This document shows positions 8,281 to 16,889 of a stretch of 64,000 nt of DNA, one piece after another. A model generated the notes under the pieces. That model had not been told where the DNA came from and did no database searches. It saw only the letters and a program-made list of their open reading frames with translations. The stretch covers positions 49,972-113,971 of the forward strand of contig CACPFY010000003.1 in the NCBI GenBank assembly GCA_902633335.1. The letters run 5' to 3'. Source of the DNA: an uncultured Pelagibacteraceae bacterium. GTDB taxonomy: Bacteria; Pseudomonadota; Alphaproteobacteria; Pelagibacterales; Pelagibacteraceae. A program made the translations under genes and the position numbers. Each line of letters starts with the position of its first letter. Position 1 is the stretch's first letter.

Positions 8281-9723
8281 ATGGCTATTATGTGGAAAAA
8301 GTACAATTCAAAAAACACTTATGATGAGTACTTAAACTCGGAAAATAAGCTCCGAAAGCAAGCTCTGATAATTTCTCATATTTTAGAGAGACACGGAATT
8401 AAAAAATTAAACGAAATCGAGAAAAATTGTGCAAGCACGATTAACTCAAGAGGAATTAATTTTAGAGTTTATTCTTCAGGTAAAAAATTACAAGAAAAGC
8501 AGTGGCCTCTTGATATTATTCCAAGAATAATTCTTAAGAAAGACTGGTCTAAAGTTGCTAGAGGATTATTGCAAAGAGTTAAAGCGTTAAATTTATTTAT
8601 TGATGATGTTTATAACGATAGAAAAATATTTAAGGACAATATTATACCTGAGGAATTAGTTTTCGATTCCCCATACTATTTGCGAGAGTGTTATGGTTTC
8701 TCACCAAAATATAAAGCATGGTCAAATATATCAGGGATTGATTTAATTAGAAATATTGACGGAGAATTTTTAGTTCTTGAAGACAATTTAAGAGTACCTT
8801 CTGGAGTATCATATATGTTGGAAAATAGAATGGTAATGAGAGATGTTTTTCCAGAATTATTTACAAAATATAAAGTTTCATCAGTACATCAATACCCTAA
8901 TAAACTTTATCACTGTATGCTCGAATGCGTTCCTAGAAAGACAACAAATCCACATATGTGCGTTTTAACACCTGGAAGATATAACTCAGCATACTTTGAA
9001 CATAGATTTTTAGCAGAACAAATGGGAATAGCTTTAGTCGAAGGAAAAGATTTATTCGTAGAAAAAGATTTAGTTTACATGAAAACAGTTAAAGGACCGT
9101 TAAAAGTAGATTGTATTTACAGAAGAATTGATGATAATTTTTTAGATCCAAAAGTATTTTATAAACATTCAATTTTAGGTGTACCAGGTTTATTTAAATG
9201 TTGGAGAAAGGGAAATGTGGGTATTATAAATGCCCCTGGAACAGGAATAGCAGATGACAAAGCAATTTACTCTTATGTAGATCAGATGATAAAATATTAT
9301 TTAGATGAGGACCCTAAGATTAAACAAGTCCAAACTTTTTTATGTAGAAAAAAAATTCACAGAGAACATGTAATAGATAATATTTCTAAACTTGTTGTTA
9401 AACCAACTAATGGATCTGGTGGAAATGGAATACTAATAGGACCAAAATCATCTAAAAAAGAAAGAGATGACATGGTAAATAAAATCAAATCTAAACCGAA
9501 TGATTATATTGCCCAACCTTTAGAAATTCTTTCAACAACACCAACTATTTCTGATGAAGGTATCCAACCTAGACATTTAGATTTAAGACCGTTCATTTTA
9601 TCTGGTAAAACTTCCTGGGTTACTACGGGAGGTCTAACTAGAGTTGCGCTTAAAAAAGGAAGCACAATAGTTAATAGCTCGCAAGGTGGTGGGTCAAAAG
9701 ACACTTTAATTGTAGATAGATAA
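8281..9723 (+). CDS. Circularly permuted ATP-grasp protein (DUF404/DUF407 type)
   Basis: 480 aa: NISGIDLIRNIDGEFLVLEDNLRVPSGVSYMLENR, LTPGRYNSAYFEH, VVKPTNGSGGNGILIGP, QPRHLDLRPFIL, NSSQGGGSKDTWVL-like end. Confidence 0.85.
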   Translation: MAIMWKKYNSKNTYDEYLNSENKLRKQALIISHILERHGIKKLNEIEKNCASTINSRGINFRVYSSGKKLQEKQWPLDIIPRIILKKDWSKVARGLLQRVKALNLFIDDVYNDRKIFKDNIIPEELVFDSPYYLRECYGFSPKYKAWSNISGIDLIRNIDGEFLVLEDNLRVPSGVSYMLENRMVMRDVFPELFTKYKVSSVHQYPNKLYHCMLECVPRKTTNPHMCVLTPGRYNSAYFEHRFLAEQMGIALVEGKDLFVEKDLVYMKTVKGPLKVDCIYRRIDDNFLDPKVFYKHSILGVPGLFKCWRKGNVGIINAPGTGIADDKAIYSYVDQMIKYYLDEDPKIKQVQTFLCRKKIHREHVIDNISKLVVKPTNGSGGNGILIGPKSSKKERDDMVNKIKSKPNDYIAQPLEILSTTPTISDEGIQPRHLDLRPFILSGKTSWVTTGGLTRVALKKGSTIVNSSQGGGSKDTLIVDR

Positions 9724-9727
9724 AAAA

Positions 9728-10702
9728 CTAACAGCCTTTAAAAGAGGAAGACATATTCTTAATTAAATCAAAATACAAAGTTTTTCCTGGATTTAGAGTA
9801 GCTCCTAATGGGTCTATAACTCCAGTCTTAATATTTGTATCCTTTGCTACTACTTTGATTATGTCAGGGTTAAATTGAGGTTCAGAAAATACACAACTTA
9901 CTTTTTCATGTTCAATCACTTCTCTAATCTCAGACAATTGTTCTGCACCAGGTAATACATCTGTATTTACTGTGAAAGCTCCCAAAACATTTACATCAAA
10001 TCTTTTTTCAAAATATTGGTAGGCGTCATGAAAAACAATTGATTTAAAATCTTTATTTAATTCAGATTTTACTTTTTTAGTAAGTTTATCTAATTCTTTG
10101 TGTGCTTTTTTTAAATTATCTTTATATTTAGATGCGTTTACTTGATCTTTTTCAATTAGATGTTCTGCCATTTCACTTAAAATTACTTTTGCATTCATTG
10201 GATCAAGCCAAATATGTGGATCATGTTCACCATGAGCATGTTCGTGATGATCATCATGTTTATCTTCTTTATGACCATGTTCTTTATGACCATGTTCTTT
10301 ATGTTCATCATGCCCATGATCATCATGCCCTTCAAATATATTTCTTTCTCTAAATTCTAATTTTTTTAAACCCTTAATTTCCATTAATTCTATTTTTTCC
10401 GCTTTTTTTGCTATTGATTTTAATGGTTTTTCTAAAAAATTTTCTAAGTCTTCGCCAACCCAAAATATTAAGTCAGCATTTTGTAACATTTTTGCATGTG
10501 ATGGTTTTAAAGCAAATCCATGCGGAGAAGCATAACCATCTACAATTAAATCTGGTTTACCAACTCCATCCATTAAATAACTTGCTAATGAGTGTATAGG
10601 TTTTATTGACGTAACTACTTTGATATCAGCATTTGCCGGAGTAAAAATAACTAAAAGAGATAATAATGAAGCTATTAGCGGTAATTTTTTAATGTTTTTC
10701 AT
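9728..10702 (-). CDS. znuA: Zinc ABC transporter substrate-binding protein
   Basis: SBP with His/Asp/Glu-rich loop (GHDDHGHDEHKEHGHKEHGHKEDKHDDHHEHAHGEHDPHIWLDP), divergent from znuC-znuB-zur. Confidence 0.93.
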   Translation of the reverse strand: MKNIKKLPLIASLLSLLVIFTPANADIKVVTSIKPIHSLASYLMDGVGKPDLIVDGYASPHGFALKPSHAKMLQNADLIFWVGEDLENFLEKPLKSIAKKAEKIELMEIKGLKKLEFRERNIFEGHDDHGHDEHKEHGHKEHGHKEDKHDDHHEHAHGEHDPHIWLDPMNAKVILSEMAEHLIEKDQVNASKYKDNLKKAHKELDKLTKKVKSELNKDFKSIVFHDAYQYFEKRFDVNVLGAFTVNTDVLPGAEQLSEIREVIEHEKVSCVFSEPQFNPDIIKVVAKDTNIKTGVIDPLGATLNPGKTLYFDLIKNMSSSFKGC

Positions 10703-10721
10703 AATATAGATATGTTAAAGT

Positions 10722-10755
10722 TGTTATAATATAACAGTATGTAATAATATAACAT
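10722..10755. promoter_or_regulatory. Putative tandem Zur operator in the znuA/znuC divergent promoter
   Basis: TGTTATAATATAACA (10722-10736) and ATGTAATAATATAACAT (10739-10755), both near-palindromic, between divergent zinc genes with zur in the operon. Confidence 0.7.
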
Positions 10756-10774
10756 TTGAAAGTCAAGTGATAAA

Positions 10775-11521
10775 ATGAGCTTAAATCAAAATATCTTAGT
10801 AAAATTAAAACAAGCAGGTCTTCGTATAAATAATAAATGGCTTGTTAAAGATGTATCTCTACAGATTGAAAAAGGTAAAATAGTTACTCTTATTGGCCCG
10901 AATGGTTCTGGAAAAAGTACAACCGCAAAAATTGCACTTGGGATCTATAAAAAAATTAATGGGGAAGCTAAAAAATATACAAATAAAGTTGGATATGTTC
11001 CTCAAAAAATTTCAATCGATTGGACATTACCACTAAGAGTAAGTGATTTCATGGTACTTACTGAAAATCTTAAAGAGGAAGCTATTAACGATGCTCTATC
11101 ATTAACGGGTGTCATACATCTCAAAGATAAAAATTTAGGAGACTTATCAGGCGGGGAATTTCAAAGAGTTCTGCTTGCAAGAGCAATTTCAAAAAAACCA
11201 GAACTATTAGTTCTTGATGAACCAGTACAAGGGGTTGATTTTACAGGTGAAATTGCTTTATACGAACTTATAAAGAAAATTTCTGATGAATTAAATTGTG
11301 GAATTTTATTAATTTCCCATGATCTGCACACTGTAATGAGTGCTACGGACCACGTTGTTTGCCTAAATGGTCATGTTTGTTGCTCTGGATCTCCAATAGA
11401 GGTTGCAAAAAATAATGAATATAAAGCTTTATTCGGAGAACAGGCTTCTCAAATATTGTCAAGATACGAACATAGACACGATCACATTCATACAAATGAA
11501 GGAAAGATAAAAAAAAATTAA
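10775..11521 (+). CDS. znuC: Zinc ABC transporter ATP-binding protein
   Basis: Walker A GPNGSGKST, signature LSGGEFQR, Walker B LLVLDEP; His-rich C-terminus. Confidence 0.92.
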   Translation: MSLNQNILVKLKQAGLRINNKWLVKDVSLQIEKGKIVTLIGPNGSGKSTTAKIALGIYKKINGEAKKYTNKVGYVPQKISIDWTLPLRVSDFMVLTENLKEEAINDALSLTGVIHLKDKNLGDLSGGEFQRVLLARAISKKPELLVLDEPVQGVDFTGEIALYELIKKISDELNCGILLISHDLHTVMSATDHVVCLNGHVCCSGSPIEVAKNNEYKALFGEQASQILSRYEHRHDHIHTNEGKIKKN

Positions 11522-12325
11522 ATGTTAGATGATTTCTTTATAAGGGCTTTAATAGCTGGACTTGGTATTGCAATTGTAACAGGTCCCCTTGGATGTTTCG
11601 TTATATGGAGACGATTGTCATATTTTGGTGATACTCTTGCTCATTCCGCTTTACTTGGAGTTACACTCGCCTATACTTTAGAATTTAATATTGCCATTTC
11701 AGTATTTATTATTTCATCTTTAATTGCGTTAATTCTAATAGATCTACAAAAAAGAACTAATCTACCAGGCGATGCTTTACTAGGACTTTTAGCTCATTCC
11801 TCCTTGGCAGTTGGATTAGTTGTTATTGGATTTTTAACATTTATAAGGTTCGATATTATGGGATTATTATTTGGAGATATATTAGCAGTTACAACTGATG
11901 ATATATTCATTATATGGATAGGTGGTCCGTTAATATTAATAATACTTAAATTAATTTGGAAACCTTTATTTGCATCAACAGTAAACTATGAACTGGCAGA
12001 AGCCGAGGGATTAAATCCTGACAGAGCTAAAGCTATATTTACTATTTTAATGGCAGGTATCATTGCTATTTCAATTAAAATGGTTGGACTATTATTAATT
12101 ACAGGAATGTTAATTATACCAGCTGCAATGGCTAGAAATATTTCTTCGAGCCCACAAATGATGGTAATTTATTCAGTGATTGGGGGATTGTTGTCTGTAA
12201 TTTTAGGTTTATTAACTTCTTTAGAATTTAATACAGCTTCAGGACCCTCAATAATAGCAGCTGCCTTATTTTTATTCATACTTTCATTATTAAAAATTAA
12301 ACAATCGATTAAATTGAAAAATTGA
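11522..12325 (+). CDS. znuB: Zinc ABC transporter permease
   Basis: ABC-3 type multi-TM protein (GPLGCFVIWRRLSYFGDTLAHSALLGV). Confidence 0.92.
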   Translation: MLDDFFIRALIAGLGIAIVTGPLGCFVIWRRLSYFGDTLAHSALLGVTLAYTLEFNIAISVFIISSLIALILIDLQKRTNLPGDALLGLLAHSSLAVGLVVIGFLTFIRFDIMGLLFGDILAVTTDDIFIIWIGGPLILIILKLIWKPLFASTVNYELAEAEGLNPDRAKAIFTILMAGIIAISIKMVGLLLITGMLIIPAAMARNISSSPQMMVIYSVIGGLLSVILGLLTSLEFNTASGPSIIAAALFLFILSLLKIKQSIKLKN

Positions 12326-12340
12326 TGGAGAATCAGTACA

Positions 12341-12748
12341 ATGGCTAAAATGCAAAAAGAATATAATCTATCAAAAAATCAGCAAATAGTTTTTGATATA
12401 ATCGAAAGATCTAGCGAACCGGTTAAAGCTTACTCAATTCTATATAATGTAAAAAAAAAGGGTATCAAAGCTCCTCCTCAAGTTTATAGAGCTTTAGAAA
12501 AATTAATTAAGCTTGGTAAAATTCATAAAGTGGAAAGTAAAAATGCATTCGTAGCTTGTAAAAGTTCTAATTGTGAAATATCAAAAGCTACCGCTTTTTC
12601 AATTTGTGAGATTTGTGAAAAAGTCACTGAAATTGCAAACAATAAACTTTCTAATTTCTTAAATAGTTTTGAGGATAAATCTGGCATGAAATATAAAAAG
12701 TATAATCTTGAATTTTTCGGATTATGCAAAAAGTGTAAAAAAACTTAA
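12341..12748 (+). CDS. zur: Fur-family zinc uptake regulator Zur
   Basis: Winged-helix Fur fold (PPQVYRALEKLIKLGKIHKVES) with CxxC pairs (CEICEK, CKKCKK); end of the znuCB operon. Confidence 0.88.
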   Translation: MAKMQKEYNLSKNQQIVFDIIERSSEPVKAYSILYNVKKKGIKAPPQVYRALEKLIKLGKIHKVESKNAFVACKSSNCEISKATAFSICEICEKVTEIANNKLSNFLNSFEDKSGMKYKKYNLEFFGLCKKCKKT

Positions 12749-12849
12749 TTTTCCCCCATTTTAGCTGATTATAATTCACCTTTTAGTTGCATTACGGTTA
12801 CATTTACTAATTATACGTGCTAGTTTTTTTAAAAAAATAAGGAGTATAC

Positions 12850-13791
12850 ATGAAACATTTTAAAATTATCGTTGCTTTGATTGCAGCTTTGTTCATAACA
12901 AAAGCAGTTAATGCTAACGAAATCAAAATGGCTAAAGCGAACTGGGATACTGGTTATTTCCAAGCTGAAATATACAAACAAGCTTTGGAAAAAATGGGCT
13001 ACAAAGTAACTGAGCCTAAAGCAATTAAGCCTTCAGTATTTTACGTTGCAGCAGCAGCAGGAGATCTTGACCTATGGGTAAACGGATGGTTTGGAACTCA
13101 CGATGGATATATCAAAGAAGCTAAAGGTAAAGTTAAAAAAGTTGGTTATGTAATGAAAAAAGGTGGCTTACAAGGTTACCTGATCGACAAAAAATCAGCT
13201 GACAGCCTTGGTATCAAAAGCGTAATGGATATTAAAAAACACGCAGCAAAATTTGACTCTAATGGTGACGGTAAAGCAGACATGGTAGCTTGCCCTCCAG
13301 GTTGGGGATGTGAGAAACAAATCACAAAACACTTTGCTGAACTAGGTTTAGGTGACTTTATAAATCCAGTAAAAGCTGACTACTCAGCATCTATGGCTGA
13401 CGTAGTTGCTAAATATAAAAACGGTAAGCCAGTATTATTTTATACTTGGACACCGAATTGGACAGTTGGTGCTTTAAAACTTGGACAAGATGTTGTTTGG
13501 ATAGAAGTTCCATACAGCGCTACAAAAAAAGTAGCAGTATCAAATGCAACAAAATCTAAAATAAATATGGGTTTTGGTGCTGATGATATTCGTCCAGCAG
13601 CTAACTCTGATTTCTTAAAAGCTAATCCTAAAGTGAAAAAAATGCTTTCTAAAGCATCTATTCCACTAGCGGATATCGCAGCACAAAACATGAAGATGAA
13701 TGCTGGTGAGAAAAGCGAAAGAGCAATCAAGAAGCATGCTAAGGAGTGGATTAAAGCGAACCAAAGTACGTTCGACAGTTGGATAAAGTAA
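12850..13791 (+). CDS. Glycine betaine/proline-type ABC transporter substrate-binding protein (ProX/OpuAC family)
   Basis: Signal peptide; DLDLWVNGWFGTHDGY, ACPPGWGCEKQ, YTWTPNW aromatic-rich ligand pocket typical of OpuAC domain. Confidence 0.85.
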   Translation: MKHFKIIVALIAALFITKAVNANEIKMAKANWDTGYFQAEIYKQALEKMGYKVTEPKAIKPSVFYVAAAAGDLDLWVNGWFGTHDGYIKEAKGKVKKVGYVMKKGGLQGYLIDKKSADSLGIKSVMDIKKHAAKFDSNGDGKADMVACPPGWGCEKQITKHFAELGLGDFINPVKADYSASMADVVAKYKNGKPVLFYTWTPNWTVGALKLGQDVVWIEVPYSATKKVAVSNATKSKINMGFGADDIRPAANSDFLKANPKVKKMLSKASIPLADIAAQNMKMNAGEKSERAIKKHAKEWIKANQSTFDSWIK

Positions 13792-13802
13792 GTTTTAGGT
13801 AA

Positions 13803-14669
13803 GTGAGCTTAAAACTTTCACCATCTGACTACGAAGTATACGTTCCGATAGCAGAATGGATTGAAAAACATATTAAGGAGTGGTTGTTCATGCAACGACC
13901 ACTCTTTAAAAAGTTATCAGCTCCAATAGACTCAGTTTTAAACGGTTTAGACACATTATTTAACTTCATACCATTTCCGATAGTAATTCTTATATTCATG
14001 GCTTTTGCATTTAAAACTAATGGATTAAAATTCGCATTATTATCAGCACTAAGTTTAATTTTTATTGACCTTGTTGATTTGTGGCAAGAAACAATGACAA
14101 CGTTAGCAATGATATTCACAGCAGTTATCTTTTGTATGATAATTGGAATACCTTTGGGAATTGTTGCATCACGAAGTAATTTATTTGAAACTATATTAAG
14201 GCCTATACTCGATATAATGCAAACTATACCAAGTTTTGTTTATTTAATTCCTGTTGTGATGTTATTTGGAGTAGGGCTGACACCGGGTGTGGTTGCAACT
14301 ATTGTATTTGCTTTGCCACCAATTGTTAGACTAACGAACTTAGGAATTAGACAAGTTGGTAAAGGATTTAAAGAAGCTGGTGCGAGCTTAGGTTTATCAA
14401 GATTTTTAATTTTAACTAAAATAGAAATTCCTTTAGCCATGAAAACTATTATGGCAGGAGTAAACCAAACGTTAATGTTAGCTTTATCAATGGTAGTTAT
14501 AGCTGCACTAATTGGAGCAGGGGGTTTAGGATTAACTGTATACGTTGCATTAGGTAGGTTAGATATTGGTGGAGCTGTTGTTGGAGGAACTGGTATTGTT
14601 ATATTAGCAATTATTTTAGATAGAATAACCCAAAAAATTATTCCTCAAGATAACATTAAATCTAGATAA
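13803..14669 (+). CDS. proW: Glycine betaine/proline-type ABC transporter permease (ProW-like)
   Basis: DIMQTIPSFVYLIPVVMLFGVG and GVNQTLMLALSMVVIAALIGAGGLG motifs. Confidence 0.88.
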   Translation: MSLKLSPSDYEVYVPIAEWIEKHIKEWLFMQRPLFKKLSAPIDSVLNGLDTLFNFIPFPIVILIFMAFAFKTNGLKFALLSALSLIFIDLVDLWQETMTTLAMIFTAVIFCMIIGIPLGIVASRSNLFETILRPILDIMQTIPSFVYLIPVVMLFGVGLTPGVVATIVFALPPIVRLTNLGIRQVGKGFKEAGASLGLSRFLILTKIEIPLAMKTIMAGVNQTLMLALSMVVIAALIGAGGLGLTVYVALGRLDIGGAVVGGTGIVILAIILDRITQKIIPQDNIKSR

Positions 14670-14670
14670 T

Positions 14671-15516
14671 TTAATTAATTTTTCTAACAAAAAGAACAAA
14701 AATGATTGACGTCACAAACATAATCAATGCATATGCAGCTGTAGGAACCATAAACACAATATCATCAAATAACTGAGTTGCTACAAATACAGCTAATGTT
14801 CCATTTTGTAAACCGCATTCAAGAGAAATACATTTTCTCTGGGGAATTCCTGAAGCAAACATTTTAGCAATATAATAACCTAAGAAAATCATAGTTAGAT
14901 TTAGCAGCAAAGATATTAAACCTGCTCTTGTAATAAAACTAATTATTCTGTCCCATTCCTCAACCCAAATAGATATAAAAACAATTAAAAATAATATTAC
15001 TGATAGCCTTTGAACTAATAAAGTTTTAGATATTATAAAATCAGTCATTAAACTTCTAACAATCATTCCAAAAAGTACTGGCACGGTTACTACAAAAAAC
15101 ATTTTAAGCGCAATATTTAGCATTGAAATTTCTTTAACTATTTCAATACCTAAATAATTAGCTGAATTAAACACTATCAAAGGGACAATAATTATACTTA
15201 GTAAGCTTACAACAGCAGTTAATGTTACTGATAAAGCAACATCTCCATCAGCAAATTTAGTTAATATGTTTGAAGTTACTCCACCTGGTGCTGCCGCAAT
15301 AATCATGACACCCATAGCAATTTCTACAGGTAACGAAATTAAACTTATTAAGATAATAGCTACTATAGGAAGAAGAATAACTTGTGATAAAAAGCCTATA
15401 AGAAAATCTTTAGGATTTTTTATTACTCTTAAAAAATCTTGAGCTGTTAAACCTAGTCCAAGACCAAACATGATTATAGCTAAACATATCGGCGCTATAC
15501 TTTTTGCGATTTCCAC
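14671..15516 (-). CDS. Bile acid:Na+ symporter (BASS) family transporter
   Basis: GLGLTAQDF...PKDFLIGFLSQVILLPIVA...APGGVTSNILTKFADGDVALSVTLTA...ECGLQNGTLAVFVA; GTG start. Confidence 0.88.
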   Translation of the reverse strand: MEIAKSIAPICLAIIMFGLGLGLTAQDFLRVIKNPKDFLIGFLSQVILLPIVAIILISLISLPVEIAMGVMIIAAAPGGVTSNILTKFADGDVALSVTLTAVVSLLSIIIVPLIVFNSANYLGIEIVKEISMLNIALKMFFVVTVPVLFGMIVRSLMTDFIISKTLLVQRLSVILFLIVFISIWVEEWDRIISFITRAGLISLLLNLTMIFLGYYIAKMFASGIPQRKCISLECGLQNGTLAVFVATQLFDDIVFMVPTAAYALIMFVTSIIFVLFVRKIN

Positions 15517-15599
15517 TTATTTCTCCCGATGTTACTATGTAACATATACAGAAAAAGGGCCCAAAATGAAACAATCTTGGGTTGTGCTCAACTCAACTT

Positions 15600-15758
15600 A
15601 TGATAGATTCGTCTCATATGAGAATCTTAGCTTCAAGAATTAAAAATGCTAAAGAGCTTAAGTACGGTAAGTTAAAAACTAGCTTAATTAAGCCAAAAAC
15701 TAATCTTCAGTCAGACTTCTACTATCTCTTTAAGAAGAAATCTCTAATCAAAAAATAA
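15600..15758 (+). CDS. Possible small basic protein (52 aa) upstream of the iron transporter (not in ORF track)
   Basis: Manual translation: MIDSSHMRILASRIKNAKELKYGKLKTSLIKPKTNLQSDFYYLFKKKSLIKK*. Internal ATG gives a 46-aa form. No obvious SD. Confidence 0.35.
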   Translation: MIDSSHMRILASRIKNAKELKYGKLKTSLIKPKTNLQSDFYYLFKKKSLIKK

Positions 15759-15798
15759 TTAATTAAATCATTTTTCCCGTATACGGTGCGACATTATT

Positions 15799-15836
15799 GA
15801 TAATGATAATTATTCTCATTCTCAGATAATTGAGAA
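15799..15836. promoter_or_regulatory. Putative Fur-type (iron) operators upstream of the iron ABC transporter
   Basis: GATAATGATAATTATTCTC (15799-15817, close to the classical Fur consensus GATAATGATAATCATTATC) and TTCTCA-GATAAT-TGAGAA (15819-15836, perfect 6-bp arms). Confidence 0.65.
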
Positions 15837-15864
15837 CCATTCGCAAAACTAACGGGGGAAATAA

Positions 15865-16875
15865 ATGAGAAAAATAATATTAGCAGTTTCAGCATTATTT
15901 TTTGTTTTTGGAAATCTTTTAGCTAACGAAGTAAATATATTCAGTGCAAGACATTACGATTCAGATGTTCAATTGTATGAAAAATTTACAGCTAAAACAG
16001 GAATAAAAGTAAATGTTGTATCTGGAAAATCAGGCGCATTAGAGAAAAGAATAATCGCAGAGGGCGGCACAGCAGACTTATATATAACAGCTGATGCTGG
16101 TAGACTTGGTGCATTTGCAGCCAACTTACAAGGTGGTTTAACAAGCGACACAATAAAGTCAGCAGTTCCTAGTAATTTTAGAACATCTAAATGGGTTGGA
16201 ATAGCTAAGAGAGCAAGAATAGTTTATTTTGCTCCAGAGAGAGTTACAGGTGCAGAATTAAGAGGTCTGACTTATGAAAGTTTAGCTGATCCTAAATGGA
16301 AAGGCAGATTAGTCATAAGAGCATCTAACAATATTTATAACCAATCACTGGTTGCCTCATTAATTAAAAATAATGGAAAAGGTAAAGTAGCAGAGTGGTC
16401 AAAAGGAATGGTATCGAATATGGCTAGATCTCCAAAAGGTAATGACAGAGCACAAATACTAGCAGTAGCAGCAGGAGAAGCTGATATTGCAGTAGCTAAT
16501 ACATACTATTTAGCTCTTATGTTATCAGGCAAAAAAGGTGCTGAGCAACAAGCTGCAGCTAAAAAAGTAAAACCTTTTTTTCCAAATCAAGGCGATAGAG
16601 GAACTCACATGAACATAAGTGGCGCAGGACTTGTTAAAGGCGCACCAAACAAAGATAATGCAATTAAGTTAGTTGAATTTTTACTAAGTAAAGAAGCACA
16701 AAAGCATATAGTAAATAATACTTATGAGTATCCGATGATTGTTGGGGTTTCACCTCATCCATTAGTGGTTAATATGGGTTTAGATTTTAAACAAGATTTA
16801 ACAACTAAAGTCGTTAATTATGGCAAAAGACAAGCAGATGCATTAGAAGTAATGACAGCTGCAGGTTGGAAATAA
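15865..16875 (+). CDS. Iron(III) ABC transporter substrate-binding protein (FbpA/IdiA/FutA family)
   Basis: Signal peptide, VNIFSARHYDSD..LYEKFTAKTGIKV, ANTYYLALM tyrosine pair; followed by FbpB and FbpC homologues. Confidence 0.9.
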   Translation: MRKIILAVSALFFVFGNLLANEVNIFSARHYDSDVQLYEKFTAKTGIKVNVVSGKSGALEKRIIAEGGTADLYITADAGRLGAFAANLQGGLTSDTIKSAVPSNFRTSKWVGIAKRARIVYFAPERVTGAELRGLTYESLADPKWKGRLVIRASNNIYNQSLVASLIKNNGKGKVAEWSKGMVSNMARSPKGNDRAQILAVAAGEADIAVANTYYLALMLSGKKGAEQQAAAKKVKPFFPNQGDRGTHMNISGAGLVKGAPNKDNAIKLVEFLLSKEAQKHIVNNTYEYPMIVGVSPHPLVVNMGLDFKQDLTTKVVNYGKRQADALEVMTAAGWK

Positions 16876-16889
16876 TATTAAATATTTAA

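Noticed and set aside
10132-10353. Plus-strand ORF rich in His/Asp (YDHVLYDHVLYVHHAHDHH)
   Set aside because: Reverse complement of the His-rich repeat of znuA; low-complexity artefact.
12749-12849. Possible riboswitch upstream of the betaine-type SBP
   Set aside because: Short AT-rich spacer without a recognisable conserved aptamer core; no support for any named class.
13440-13730. Antisense ORFs over conserved genes (e.g. 13440-13730, 13829-14119, 23033-23428, 45264-45557, 52128-52421, 9504-9704)
   Set aside because: All overlap confidently assigned genes with clear family motifs; no RBS or family resemblance.
15566-15643. 25-aa ORF MKQSWVVLNSTYDRFVSYENLSFKN overlapping the 52-aa ORF in another frame
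   Set aside because: No SD, very short, no recognisable feature; kept only as part of the intergenic observation.
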